A DNA stretch of 44,839 nucleotides, taken from NCBI GenBank assembly GCA_937949555.1, contig CALEDV010000060.1, forward strand, positions 1 through 44,839. Direction: 5' to 3'. The translations under genes and the position numbers were made by a program. Positions 17,078-26,089 of the stretch are shown here, one piece after another. The notes under the pieces are model-generated. The model did no database searches and had not been told where the DNA came from. It saw only the letters and a list, made by a program, of their open reading frames with translations. The DNA comes from an uncultured bacterium. GTDB lineage: Bacteria; Nitrospirota; Thermodesulfovibrionia; Thermodesulfovibrionales; Dissulfurispiraceae. The first letter of the stretch is position 1, and each line of letters begins with the position of its first letter.

Positions 17078-17428
17078 TCATAAACGGTCATACTTATCTG
17101 CCCTTCCCTTGCATCTGTCAACGGGATAACGGGACTCATTCTTTCTTATCTTACCCTTAACAGTCTCAATAAGGTCTATATTATTATCCCTGCAAAACAA
17201 GAGAAGGTATATGGCAATATCGGCAATCTCCTCTTTAACCGCCTCTATCGCCTCAGATTTGAGATATGTCTCTGCCTGTTCATCGCTCTTCCACTGGAAA
17301 TGCTCAAGGAGTTCAGCAGCCTCAAGACATATAGATAGAGCCATATCCTTTGGCTTGTGGAACCTCTCCCAGTCCCTTCTGTTTCTAAAATCCACGAGTA
17401 GTTCTGTTATTTCCTGCAGTTCATCCAT
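17078..17428 (-). CDS. MazG-like nucleoside triphosphate pyrophosphohydrolase
   Basis: 116 residues. All-alpha NTP-PPase signature: LCLEAAELLEHFQWK-like ICLEAAELLEHFQW (about 31-44) with the metal-binding E-x-x-E, and VKEEIADIAIYLLLFC (about 64-79) with the second acidic E-x-x-D set. The fold is that of short single-domain MazG-like proteins that hydrolyse non-canonical or deoxy NTPs such as dCTP. Last of a minus-strand set after the SspB-like gene; 2 bases from its upstream neighbour. Confidence 0.88.
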   Translation of the reverse strand: MDELQEITELLVDFRNRRDWERFHKPKDMALSICLEAAELLEHFQWKSDEQAETYLKSEAIEAVKEEIADIAIYLLLFCRDNNIDLIETVKGKIRKNESRYPVDRCKGRADKYDRL

Positions 17429-17430
17429 TT

Positions 17431-17769
17431 TTAAAGGGGAGTAGATATATTGATTTCATAGGTGCCTACACTTACCTGAGTCATCATACCAGCATCCCAT
17501 AGGAGATTAGCCACCTTAGTCTTAGACCTTGCAGGCACTACCAATAGGAGTTTTAATCCCTGCTCAAGAATGGATTTCCATTTTGACACCCGCTCCTCCA
17601 AAAGGGTTTTATCTGTCTCAACACATATTGCAGCAATCTTTAAGCCATGATTTGAAAGAATAATATCAGGCTCTGAGTCCCTATTTAATAACACCTCGCT
17701 ATACTGACGCAAATATCTGACCTTTAACTGCTCAATCACCAAACCCTTTAACATTGTGTCATTGTCCAA
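17431..17769 (-). CDS. Hypothetical protein between SspB-like and MazG-like genes
   Basis: 112 residues, not recognised. An N-terminal amphipathic part (GLVIEQLKVRYLRQYSEVLL) is followed by alternating beta and alpha segments: PDIILSNHGLKIAAICVETD, a charged helix ERVSKWKSILEQG, then a strand LKLLLVVPAR and VANLLWDAGMM. The acidic residue in PDI, the strand ending in ET-D and the strand LLLVVP are vaguely like a PD-(D/E)XK nuclease-type fold, but no catalytic E-x-K is clear. It is tightly packed with the MazG-like gene (2 bases) and 20 bases downstream of the SspB-like gene, so it is very likely real and co-transcribed. Confidence 0.65.
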   Translation of the reverse strand: MDNDTMLKGLVIEQLKVRYLRQYSEVLLNRDSEPDIILSNHGLKIAAICVETDKTLLEERVSKWKSILEQGLKLLLVVPARSKTKVANLLWDAGMMTQVSVGTYEINISTPL

Positions 17770-17789
17770 TTATATACCCCTTCAAAATC

Positions 17790-18260
17790 CTATCTATTCT
17801 TTTTTGTAAAATCTACCTCTATTACCTTTGCCCCACCTTTGATATTACTATTCTCTAACCTCTTGGCAGGAACATCATCCTTTGATAATGAGTCTGTAAC
17901 CGGCTTATCTACAGTGAATATTTTGGCAATCTCAGCCTCATTAACATCTGCTACGAAACGTATGTTTATATCGGGAGAGTATATCATCACTATATCTCCT
18001 GAGGGAATGTAGCATTTCTCCACTGTGGTGCCAAAGGAGAGCTTTGCATTAATTGCCCCCTCAGACCAATTAAAATTCATTTGCTGATTAAAGGCAAGTA
18101 TTATTCCCCTATCCTTCTCCCCCTTAGTAAAACCCCTGTTGCCGAGTTTGACTTTTTCGGAGTAACGAACCATCACATAAACCCTCCCAGTCATATTGAT
18201 AATCTCACAAAAAACAAGCTCTTTGAGTTTATCCAAATTGGCCTTAAAATCCCTGTTCAT
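17790..18260 (-). CDS. SspB-like ClpXP adaptor (stringent starvation protein B family)
   Basis: 156 residues. Core about 10-105: an N-terminal helix, VYVMVRYSEKVKLGNRGF, a conserved RGIILAFNQQMNFNWSEGAI segment, then AKLSFGTTVEKCYIPSGDIVMIYS. This matches SspB, whose body binds ssrA-tagged proteins. The remaining acidic, flexible tail ends in AKVIEVDFTKKNR, a hydrophobic patch like the ClpX-binding tail of E. coli SspB (LRVVK). The adaptor hands tagged substrates to ClpXP. RBS GGACGAGG precedes the ATG. Confidence 0.75.
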   Translation of the reverse strand: MNRDFKANLDKLKELVFCEIINMTGRVYVMVRYSEKVKLGNRGFTKGEKDRGIILAFNQQMNFNWSEGAINAKLSFGTTVEKCYIPSGDIVMIYSPDINIRFVADVNEAEIAKIFTVDKPVTDSLSKDDVPAKRLENSNIKGGAKVIEVDFTKKNR

Positions 18261-18444
18261 TAACCTCGTCCTCCATCTAAAAGGCTTATTGATAAAATAT
18301 AAATTATGTATAGTCTATTCAGTCTGGTTACTTTACTTACCATACTACATCTGAGGTATTCACATAAACAAAAAACTTAATCATACTGTTGGCAATACTA
18401 TAACACATAGCAAATTTAGAATTAATACTCCTCCCTTGCCATCA

Positions 18445-19077
18445 TTAAGACCCACAGTCAAAATCATCCATTCTTAAGGCCAATCTGTCCCATCTTAAGG
18501 ACTGTAATACCTTTGCCTGTGTATGTATCAAGTTGTGTTTGATAAAATTTACTATCTCCTCTTGCCCAGAAACACCATAAAAGGGGAGCATAATCTTAAA
18601 GGCCCGATCATTTATCTCCTTTGGTGGTGTCAGGACCTCTCTACGTCTTGTGTAATAAGGGTCTTCGCCCTCAGCGCAGGCTTTTCCAAATACATTAAAC
18701 TGACGGCATGCTATGGGCCTCATAGGATGTATTGAACAGGAAGTCCCGACTAAAAAGGGACATCTCGCCTCTCCCTTAAAGTTAACAAGCTGGGCTTTCA
18801 GGACTCCTCTATCTTTGCCCTTAATTTTTTCAATCACATACCAGTATATACCTACAAGTTCCAATGGATACACGGGTATATCCTTATGGGTCATGCAGCA
18901 ATTACAACAGTCCTTCTTGCATGCAAGGGGAAGCCCTGTCTTCTTTTCCTGTCTGAGTAGGGCATTCTCAATGCCGCTGTCAACTACGGCATAGGCTTCA
19001 AGAAGCATACTGAGCCATGGATGTTTTTGCTCATCCTCCTGATAAATTAAAATCCTCTTGGAAGTTCTTTTATACAT
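18445..19077 (-). CDS. YkgJ-family cysteine-cluster protein
   Basis: 210 residues. Cysteine signature of the YkgJ family: CKKDCCNCCMTH (about 53-64), then RCPFLVGTSCSIHPMRPIAC (about 105-124) and FGKAC, presumed to bind zinc or an FeS cluster. Biochemical function of the family is not settled. Start ATG at 19077 behind AAGGAGAT. Divergent from the nucleotidyltransferase-like gene; about 60 bases separate the two. Confidence 0.85.
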   Translation of the reverse strand: MYKRTSKRILIYQEDEQKHPWLSMLLEAYAVVDSGIENALLRQEKKTGLPLACKKDCCNCCMTHKDIPVYPLELVGIYWYVIEKIKGKDRGVLKAQLVNFKGEARCPFLVGTSCSIHPMRPIACRQFNVFGKACAEGEDPYYTRRREVLTPPKEINDRAFKIMLPFYGVSGQEEIVNFIKHNLIHTQAKVLQSLRWDRLALRMDDFDCGS

Positions 19078-19120
19078 GTAATCTCCTTATTTACCATTGG
19101 TGTCTTATCATGATGATGTG

Positions 19121-19129
19121 TGATATAAT
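19121..19129 (+). promoter_or_regulatory. Extended -10 promoter overlapping possible gene starts
   Basis: TGATATAAT is a perfect TGn-TATAAT extended -10 (hexamer 19124-19129). No good -35 is present (weak TTGGTG at 19097). Transcription would begin near 19136, four bases before the ATG at 19140. Confidence 0.45.
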
Positions 19130-19139
19130 GCAATTCCTT

Positions 19140-19880
19140 ATGATAGCTGAAAAAATAAAGGATCTTGATCCAGAATTGCAAGAAAGGATAAACCCCTTCT
19201 TTAGGGAGATTATATCCCTTTGGGGCAACAAAATGCACTCCCTTTACCTTGTAGGAAGCGCAATCACTGGAGACTTCATGAAGGGCAAATCAGACATTAA
19301 CTCTCTCTTGATTGTCAATGCAATAGACTTCAATGACCTACAATCCCTTTGGGAATTAGGCAGAAGACACAAGAAAAGAGGGATTGCAGCCCCTCTATGC
19401 CTTACTCCTGCTTACATAAGGGATTCATTAGATGTTTTCCCGATTGAGTTTCTTGACTTCAAACTCATACACATCAATATTACTGGCGATGACCTATTAG
19501 CAGAATTAAATATCAAGAGGGAACATCTCCGACTTCAATGTGAAAGGGAAATAAAATCCAGGCTAATCAATCTTAGACAGGGCTTTCTTTCCTCCTTAGG
19601 AGAGGACAAATACTTAAGGGCAATCCTAATTGACTCCGTAAACGGCACAGCGCCCTTATTTAGGGCAATCCTAACCCTGCTTGACAAGCCATCGCCCCTT
19701 AATAAGGCTGATTTGTTTTCTGCGCTGGAAAACCAATTTGGCATTGACAATAATACCTTCAAAAGGACACTCCTCCTAAAACAGGGAAACCTTAAACTAA
19801 AAGACAAGGAGTGTGTTGATCTATTTATGGACTTTTACAACCATATAGAAAAACTCGGGAATATGCTCAATTCTATTTAA
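19140..19880 (+). CDS. Nucleotidyltransferase-like protein with helical C-terminus
   Basis: About 246 residues from the ATG at 19140 (in-frame ATGs also at 19110, 19113, 19116 and 19128; none has a good RBS, and the extended -10 at 19121-19129 would make the 19140 start nearly leaderless). LYLVGSAITGDFMKGKSDIN is the G-S-x-x-x-G-D-F ... D motif of minimal nucleotidyltransferases, with LLIVNAIDF following. The C-terminal half (RLINLRQGFLSSLGEDKYLR ... LFRAILTLLDK) is all-helical, HEPN-like. Substrate unknown. It could be a stand-alone fused MNT-HEPN-like protein rather than a classical toxin-antitoxin pair. Confidence 0.7.
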   Translation: MIAEKIKDLDPELQERINPFFREIISLWGNKMHSLYLVGSAITGDFMKGKSDINSLLIVNAIDFNDLQSLWELGRRHKKRGIAAPLCLTPAYIRDSLDVFPIEFLDFKLIHINITGDDLLAELNIKREHLRLQCEREIKSRLINLRQGFLSSLGEDKYLRAILIDSVNGTAPLFRAILTLLDKPSPLNKADLFSALENQFGIDNNTFKRTLLLKQGNLKLKDKECVDLFMDFYNHIEKLGNMLNSI

Positions 19881-19890
19881 TCTACCTCCA

Positions 19891-20751
19891 ATGCCTCGCC
19901 ACAAACAAAAGATAAGCTCACTACTGCTACTACTGAAAAAACCATACCCTAAGGTGATAAACAACCTTCCAAACAAACCCTCTTATACAACAGGGTTAGA
20001 TATTATATTAATCCTTATAGTTTTGCTATCCCTTTTACAGTTTCCCCATAGCGCCTCTGCAGTTCAACCAAAACCACCTGAGAAGCCCTCAAATTATGTA
20101 ACAGACCTTGCAAGCATTCTACCCTCAAAGGATGCAGAGAGTATAAACAGCCTGTTTTACGAGTTAGAACAAAAGACAGGGGCTCAAATACTCATACTGA
20201 CTATTAATAGCCTTGAGGGTGATAGTATAGAGTCCTTTTCATTATCTATGGCTGAGAAATGGAAACCTGGGGTAAAGGGCAAAGACAATGGCATCCTTAT
20301 TACTGTATCCTTGCTTGACAAGAAATATAGAATAGAAGTTGGATACGGGCTTGAGGGCATTCTTCCTGATAGTCTTGCGGGAACCTTAGGAAGACAGTTA
20401 TTGGTCCCAAGATTCAGAGAGGGCAAATATGCTGAAGGGTTGTTAGACATATCATCAAAGATTGCAGGATTAGTTGCAGATCACTACGGCATTGCCCTGA
20501 CCTATTCCCAGGGATTTCAAAGCGCCCCCTCTAAGGGCACTGATACCCCACAAGAATTAGAATTGACCGACCTGCTCATAATTGTAGTTATTATTTTAGT
20601 GGTTATATATCTGCTCTTTAGACACCCAGAGTTATTATTACTGATGCTATCAAGGGCCTCAAGTAGCGGAGGAGGCTGGTCTGGAGGAGGAGGATTTGGA
20701 GGAGGGAGAGGAGGCAGTTTTGGAGGAGGAGGGGCATCAGGAGGCTGGTAA
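19891..20751 (+). CDS. TPM-domain (YgcG-like) membrane protein with Gly-rich tail
   Basis: 286 residues. A basic N-terminus precedes a hydrophobic signal/anchor (about 37-58, LDIILILIVLLSLLQFPHSA). The TPM domain (about 68-205) has VTDLASILPSKDAESIN, TGAQILILTIN, KWKPGVKGKDNGILITVS and YRIEVGYGLEGILPD. A second membrane helix (about 230-247) is followed by a Ser/Gly-rich tail (SGGGWSGGGGFGGGRGG). Such proteins nearly always neighbour LemA, as here (51 bases). Function of the family is unclear; phosphatase activity was shown for plant TPM relatives. No good RBS is seen before the ATG, so the start is uncertain. Confidence 0.85.
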   Translation: MPRHKQKISSLLLLLKKPYPKVINNLPNKPSYTTGLDIILILIVLLSLLQFPHSASAVQPKPPEKPSNYVTDLASILPSKDAESINSLFYELEQKTGAQILILTINSLEGDSIESFSLSMAEKWKPGVKGKDNGILITVSLLDKKYRIEVGYGLEGILPDSLAGTLGRQLLVPRFREGKYAEGLLDISSKIAGLVADHYGIALTYSQGFQSAPSKGTDTPQELELTDLLIIVVIILVVIYLLFRHPELLLLMLSRASSSGGGWSGGGGFGGGRGGSFGGGGASGGW

Positions 20752-20801
20752 ATACATTGTCAGTTCTTTAAAATTACTAACACATTACAAGGGAGGACAA
20801 A

Positions 20802-21386
20802 ATGAACAATGGTATGAAGGTGTTTTTTGTATTACTGGGTATTGTAGCAATTATAGCCCTTGCAGTGGCAATGTGGGCTATAGGACAGTACAACCATATT
20901 GTGACATTAGATGAACAGGTAAAGGCACAATGGGCTCAGGTTGATAACCAACTCAAGAGAAGATACGATCTGATTCCCAATCTCGTCGAGACCGTCAAGG
21001 GTTATGCCACCCATGAAAAGGAGCTTTTTGAGAACATTGCAAATGCAAGGACAAAATACTTCCAGGCACAGACCCCTCAAGACAAGATTCAGGCATCCTC
21101 TGCCCTTGAAGGGGTGCTCTCAAGGTTATTAGTGCTCAGGGAGACCTATCCCCAACTAAAGGCAAATGAATCCTTTCTGAAGCTACAGGACAGCCTTGAA
21201 GGCACAGAAAACAGGATCGCCGTTGAACGCAAGAGATACAATGAGACCGCACAGGCGTTGAATACCTATAGGAGGACTTTTATGGGGAGAATCATTGCCT
21301 CCCTTGCAGGGGTTAATGAGGCGGCATACTACAACATACCAGAGACAGAGAAGGCTGTGCCTAAAGTAAATTTTGGCACAAAATGA
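20802..21386 (+). CDS. lemA: LemA family protein
   Basis: 194 residues. One N-terminal membrane helix (about 7-27) and a coiled helical body with the family signature YNHIVTLDEQVKAQWAQVDN and QLKRRYDLIPNLVETVKGYA, followed by ENIANARTKYFQA and RIAVERKRYNETAQALN. LemA is an envelope protein of unknown biochemical role, commonly paired with a TPM-domain protein. RBS GGGAGGA precedes the ATG. Its stop overlaps the ATG of the copper ATPase (ATGA), indicating translational coupling. Confidence 0.93.
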   Translation: MNNGMKVFFVLLGIVAIIALAVAMWAIGQYNHIVTLDEQVKAQWAQVDNQLKRRYDLIPNLVETVKGYATHEKELFENIANARTKYFQAQTPQDKIQASSALEGVLSRLLVLRETYPQLKANESFLKLQDSLEGTENRIAVERKRYNETAQALNTYRRTFMGRIIASLAGVNEAAYYNIPETEKAVPKVNFGTK

Positions 21387-23821
21387 CAGAGAGGCTCAAA
21401 TTTGACATTCCTGTTACTGGAATGACCTGTGCTGCCTGCTCCTCTGCAGTAGAAAGGGCGCTAAAGGGTTTGCATATTTTAAAAGCCGCAGCAGTAAATC
21501 TTCCTGCAAGCAAGGCTTCTGTGGAGTTTGTCAAAGAGCCTGATATACCTGACCTTGCATTGGTTCTGGACACCATCAGGGAAGAAGGTTATGGCATAGG
21601 CTTTGACAACAGGACAATATATATTGGCGGCATGACCCTCGCTTCCCATGCCGCAGAGGTAGAGAAAAACCTAAGGGCTACCTTAGGAATTACCAACGCT
21701 GTTGTCAATTCAAAGGATTCACAGGCAGAAGTACAGTACCTGCCTACGATAATATCCACAGAAGAGATTTTACAGAAGATAAGACAAGATGGATATGAAC
21801 CAGAAACAGATATGGAGCCCCTCTATGATATGGAGCAAAGGAGGCATCAAAGGGAACTTAATTTACTAAAACGAGACCTTATTGTCAGTCTAATACTATC
21901 TTTACCTCTGATGGTCTTCAGTATGGTCAATCTGCCTTTCTTCTCTAATAAATATCTTTTGTTTGCCCTTGCAACGCCCGTTCAGTTTTTCTGCGGGTGG
22001 CGCTTTCACAGGGCTACCTTTTCAGCCTTGAGACATGGTTCTTCTAATATGAACACCCTTATAACCCTCGGCACATCCTCTGCTTATTTCTACAGCACAG
22101 CAGTTGTCTTTTGCTCCCATGTGCTGCCTCAAATAATGCAGCGGCACCTCTATTTTGAGACCTCTGCTGCTATTATCACCTTCCTGCTCTTAGGCAGGTT
22201 CCTTGAGGAAAAGGCAAAGGGTAAGACCTCTGAGGCAATAAAGAAACTCATTGGACTTCAGGCAAAGACAGCAGTAATATATCAGGATGGTATTGAAAGG
22301 GAGGTCCCTGTTGAAAGGGTTATGAAGGGTGATGTTCTTATAGTAAAACCAGGACAAAGCATACCAGTGGACGGAGAGATTATAGAAGGCTTTGCCTCTG
22401 TCAATGAATCTATGCTCACTGGAGAGGCTATGCCCGTAGAGAAAAAAAAGGGCGATAAGTTATACGGAGGCACCATAAATTATACAGGGGCTTTTAAGAT
22501 GCAGGCTCTGAGTGTAGGTTCTGAGACTGCCCTATCTAAGATAATAAGATTAGTTGAAGAGGCACAGGGGAGTAAGGCTCCCATACAGAGATTGGCTGAT
22601 AAAGTAGTTAGTATATTTGTACCCTCTGTAATAACTATCGCAGTGGTAGTATTCATAGTATGGCTTTATGCTGACTCCTTTAGCATTGCGCTAATGAATT
22701 TTATTGCGGTGCTTATAATAGCCTGTCCCTGTGCCCTTGGTCTTGCCACACCTACAGCGATCATGGTGGGCACTGGCAAGGGCGCAGAAAGAGGGATCCT
22801 CATAAGAGATGCTGCCACCCTTGAGAGATGCCACCAATTGGACACCCTTGTGCTTGATAAAACCGGGACTATTACCAGGGGTGAGTTCAAAGTGTCAGGG
22901 GTATATCTTTTAGATGCAGAGGACCGTGACCAGTTATCTGCCCAAGAGGCTCTGATGCTTGCTGCCTCTGCTGAGAGATATTCAGAACATCCCATAGCAA
23001 GGGCAATAATAAATAAAGCAGTTGACGAAAACCTCCAGCTCATAGAACCGATTGAATTTAACGCAATGCCTGGCAATGGCATAAAGGCTAAAATAATGTA
23101 CGGATCAAAAACATATGAGGTATCCATAGGTAACGAGTCCTTTATCCGCTCTCACTCTACATATGTATCTTCAGCAGATCAAATAATAGAAGAGCTTGCA
23201 AACAATGCAATGACTCCTGTCTTGCTTTCAATTGACAATAAGCTTAAGGCTATACTGTCCGTATCTGACATTATCAGAGAGGATGTCTCAGAGATTATTA
23301 GCGAGGTAAAAAGACTGGGCATAGATGTTATAATGCTAACTGGGGATCATGATAAGACTGCAAGGGCAATTGCCCAACAGCTTGGATTAGAACATTACTA
23401 CTCTGGAGCTACTCCAGATTTTAAGGCTAATCTCATCAGGTCATTAAAAAAAGAAGGAAAAGTAGTTGCCATGGCAGGAGACGGCATCAACGATGCACCT
23501 GCCCTTGCAGAGGCTGATGTAAGCTTTGCAATGGGCTCAGGCACTGAGATTGCGATGGAGACCTCTGCAATAACCATAATAGGCGGTGGACTATCAGGGA
23601 TTTTAGGGGCAATTAGATTAAGTTTCTATACCATGAGGACTATCAAACAGAATCTTTTTTGGGCCTTCATCTATAATATCATTGGCATACCAATAGCTGC
23701 AGGAGCGCTTTATGCCTGCGGAGGTCCTACGCTTAATCCTATGTTCGCCTCAGCAGCAATGTCCTTTAGCTCGTTATCAGTGGTAACGAACTCGCTTAGA
23801 TTGAAATACAAGAAAATTTAG
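21383..23821 (+). CDS. copA: Copper-exporting P-type ATPase
   Basis: 812 residues. Pumps Cu(I) outwards across the inner membrane. Domains: HMA1 with VTGMTCAACSSAV (about 11-23); a second HMA-like domain about 73-140 whose metal site has lost both cysteines (GGMTLASHAAEVE); transmembrane helices; actuator TGEAMP; membrane metal site IACPCALGLATPT; phosphorylation site DKTGTI; ATP-binding SERYSEHPIARAI; hinge GDGINDAPALA; and last-helix residues MSFSSLSV (M-x-x-S-S) of the Cu(I) class. The coupling to lemA by ATGA overlap is unusual. No CopZ chaperone or Cu regulator is visible nearby. Confidence 0.94.
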   Translation: MTERLKFDIPVTGMTCAACSSAVERALKGLHILKAAAVNLPASKASVEFVKEPDIPDLALVLDTIREEGYGIGFDNRTIYIGGMTLASHAAEVEKNLRATLGITNAVVNSKDSQAEVQYLPTIISTEEILQKIRQDGYEPETDMEPLYDMEQRRHQRELNLLKRDLIVSLILSLPLMVFSMVNLPFFSNKYLLFALATPVQFFCGWRFHRATFSALRHGSSNMNTLITLGTSSAYFYSTAVVFCSHVLPQIMQRHLYFETSAAIITFLLLGRFLEEKAKGKTSEAIKKLIGLQAKTAVIYQDGIEREVPVERVMKGDVLIVKPGQSIPVDGEIIEGFASVNESMLTGEAMPVEKKKGDKLYGGTINYTGAFKMQALSVGSETALSKIIRLVEEAQGSKAPIQRLADKVVSIFVPSVITIAVVVFIVWLYADSFSIALMNFIAVLIIACPCALGLATPTAIMVGTGKGAERGILIRDAATLERCHQLDTLVLDKTGTITRGEFKVSGVYLLDAEDRDQLSAQEALMLAASAERYSEHPIARAIINKAVDENLQLIEPIEFNAMPGNGIKAKIMYGSKTYEVSIGNESFIRSHSTYVSSADQIIEELANNAMTPVLLSIDNKLKAILSVSDIIREDVSEIISEVKRLGIDVIMLTGDHDKTARAIAQQLGLEHYYSGATPDFKANLIRSLKKEGKVVAMAGDGINDAPALAEADVSFAMGSGTEIAMETSAITIIGGGLSGILGAIRLSFYTMRTIKQNLFWAFIYNIIGIPIAAGALYACGGPTLNPMFASAAMSFSSLSVVTNSLRLKYKKI

Positions 23822-23839
23822 CGTCCTACAGGAGGAAAT

Positions 23840-24958
23840 ATGGTTAGGAAGGTATATGTAGTTGATGATGTGCCCACAAATATAGAGCTTGTTGAGGCTG
23901 TCTTTAAAAGTGATACTAAGATATCCATAAAAAAGGCATACAACGGCAAGGAACTTTTAGAACTGTTTGACGCTGAAGGCGTTCCAGATCTTTTGATCCT
24001 TGACCTTATGATGCCGGTAATGGATGGATTTGAGGTGCTCAAAAAGATTAAATCCCTGCGAGAATCAAAGTATTTCCCAATAATTGTCCTATCAGCGCTA
24101 ACTGATAAACAGAGTATCATAAAGGCATTATCCTTAGGCTCCGATGATTATATTACAAAGCCCTTCTTTGTAGAGGAACTCAAGGCTCGTGTCAATAATA
24201 TGCTAAAACTCAAGGAACGGGATGAGTTTTTATCGGCTACCCTTGATGTAATGGAATCTAACCTCTTTGAAAAGCTCAAAATGCTTGAACAGAGTCAACT
24301 TGAGGTCATTATAAGATTAGGTAAGGCAGCAGAATTCAGAGACGATGAAACAGGCAAACACATTGAGAGAATAGCCGATTATGTGCAAATCATAAGTGAG
24401 GCTATAGGGATACACAAAGACTTAACCCTAATGATGAGATACGCCGCCCCAATGCACGATGTAGGCAAGATTGGAATACCAGACAATATACTTCTGAAAC
24501 CGGGCAAACTCACAGATGACGAATTTAAGATTATCCAGTTACACACTGTTATAGGGGGGAAGATTTTAGGAGGCACTACGCTTCCTATAATGGAGCTTGC
24601 CACAGAGATAGCCCTTTCTCATCATGAGAGATGGGATGGTAGCGGTTACCCATTAAAACTTGCAAAATCAAGCATCCCTCAGTCAGGTAGAATAGTGGCA
24701 ATTGTAGATGTATTTGATGCCCTTACTTCCCACAGGGTATATAAGACAGCATGGAGTATTGAAAAGGCTGTGGACTTTATTAAAGAGCAGCGAGAAAAGA
24801 TGTTTGACCCTCAGATTGTAGAAGTATTCATAGATTTATTGGATAAGATTGTGGCTATAAAGCAGAATAAATCAGATAGTAATAATATCAAACCCATAAT
24901 ACAACAGATTATAGACGGGGATGTAAGCATAGAGGAATTCATAGAAAGGTCGAGGTAG
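23840..24958 (+). CDS. Response regulator with HD-GYP c-di-GMP phosphodiesterase domain
   Basis: 372 residues. The receiver domain occupies about 1-120: VYVVDDVPTNIELVE, the phosphoacceptor Asp in LLILDLMMPVMDGFE (about 56) and the conserved Lys in DYITKPF. A helical linker leads to the HD-GYP domain (about 150-345) with the metal-binding set RFRDDETGKHIERI-type EFRDDETGKHIERI, HDVGKIGIPDNILLKPGKL, HHERWDGSGYP and VDVFDALTSHRVYK. It probably hydrolyses c-di-GMP when phosphorylated. No kinase is adjacent; RBS CAGGAGGAA is strong. The flagellar genes in this window are plausible targets of c-di-GMP signalling, but that is inference. Confidence 0.93.
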   Translation: MVRKVYVVDDVPTNIELVEAVFKSDTKISIKKAYNGKELLELFDAEGVPDLLILDLMMPVMDGFEVLKKIKSLRESKYFPIIVLSALTDKQSIIKALSLGSDDYITKPFFVEELKARVNNMLKLKERDEFLSATLDVMESNLFEKLKMLEQSQLEVIIRLGKAAEFRDDETGKHIERIADYVQIISEAIGIHKDLTLMMRYAAPMHDVGKIGIPDNILLKPGKLTDDEFKIIQLHTVIGGKILGGTTLPIMELATEIALSHHERWDGSGYPLKLAKSSIPQSGRIVAIVDVFDALTSHRVYKTAWSIEKAVDFIKEQREKMFDPQIVEVFIDLLDKIVAIKQNKSDSNNIKPIIQQIIDGDVSIEEFIERSR

Positions 24959-24968
24959 AGGGCCTACT

Positions 24969-26078
24969 TTAAGTAAATAAATGTCTCTTTGTTGCCCTCA
25001 ACCCTAAAGTAGTTAATATCTCATAGGGAATAGTGCCTATTTTAGCTGCAAGCTCCTTTGCATTTATTGACTCTCTCCCCTGAGACCCCATTATAACAAC
25101 CTCTTCTCCCTCAGTTGCTCCCTCTATATCTGTTAAGTCTATCATTATTGTATCCATGCAAACACTTCCTACAATAGGCGCCCTTGTTCCACAAACCAAG
25201 ACCTCAAGGTTGTTAGAAAACAGTCTATTAATACCATCAGCATATCCAACAGGCAATACTCCTATCAGTGAATCTCGGGAAGTCTTAAAGGTGCGGCCAT
25301 AACTTATGTATCTGCCAGCCTTGACTGATCTTATCTGGAGCAAATGGGTCTTGACTGCCATAACAGGGCGGAGTTGTACCTCCTTCGAATCAGGCTCTGA
25401 CATTGGAGAAAGCCCATATAACATCAATCCAGGTCTGACTGCATCAAATCTTGCCTCTGGCACTGAGATTAGGGCTGCACTGTTAGCCATATGCCAACAA
25501 TCAATTTTAATTCTATCTTTTTGGAGCACCCCCCTTAGGTTATCAAAGCCCTCTATCTGAGACCTTGCAAATTCTTTGTCCAAAATATCAGCATCGGAGA
25601 AGTGACTCATTATTCCTACTACCCTAAGATTAGACAGATTGAAGATCTCAATCAACTCCTCTGTCTGCTCAGGCTGAAAACCTGTCCTTCCCATCCCCGT
25701 ATCTATCTTCAGATGTATGTTCCTCTGACACCCTATTGAATGACAATAATCAGAAAGCCTCTTTGCCTGTCCCTTATTGCTTATCACAGGAGTCAAATTA
25801 TACATAATAACATCCTGTGGGTCTGGGTCAAAAAGTGACAGTATAGGCACCTCTTTTATACCTGACTCCCTAAGTTCCTTTCCCTCAGAGGCATAAGCCA
25901 CTGCCAACATGCTTACACCCCTTTGTATAAGTGTCCTCGATACATCCACAGCTCCATGACCATAGGCATCTGCCTTAACAACAGCTATTATCTTACAATT
26001 GGCTGCAAGTTCTTTGGTAATTGCAAGATTATGCGCAACAGCAGCATGGTCAATCTCTGCTACAAGCCCTCTTTGCAT
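24969..26078 (-). CDS. alr: Alanine racemase
   Basis: 369 residues. PLP enzyme making D-alanine for peptidoglycan. Motifs: VAEIDHAAVAHNL (about 6-18), the PLP lysine in VVKADAYGHGAV (about 33-44), HLKIDTGMGRTGF, HMANSAA, the catalytic Tyr context GRYISYGRTFKT, LPVGYADGINRLFSNN and SVCMDTIMIDLTD. Length is typical. It follows tatA on the same strand after 11 bases, so probably co-transcribed. Confidence 0.95.
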   Translation of the reverse strand: MQRGLVAEIDHAAVAHNLAITKELAANCKIIAVVKADAYGHGAVDVSRTLIQRGVSMLAVAYASEGKELRESGIKEVPILSLFDPDPQDVIMYNLTPVISNKGQAKRLSDYCHSIGCQRNIHLKIDTGMGRTGFQPEQTEELIEIFNLSNLRVVGIMSHFSDADILDKEFARSQIEGFDNLRGVLQKDRIKIDCWHMANSAALISVPEARFDAVRPGLMLYGLSPMSEPDSKEVQLRPVMAVKTHLLQIRSVKAGRYISYGRTFKTSRDSLIGVLPVGYADGINRLFSNNLEVLVCGTRAPIVGSVCMDTIMIDLTDIEGATEGEEVVIMGSQGRESINAKELAAKIGTIPYEILTTLGLRATKRHLFT

Positions 26079-26089
26079 GTAAAAATCCG

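Noticed and set aside
20680-20751. GGA-rich repeat at the end of the TPM gene as a separate repeat element
   Set aside because: It encodes the Gly-rich tail that is usual in this family and is not a clean tandem repeat.
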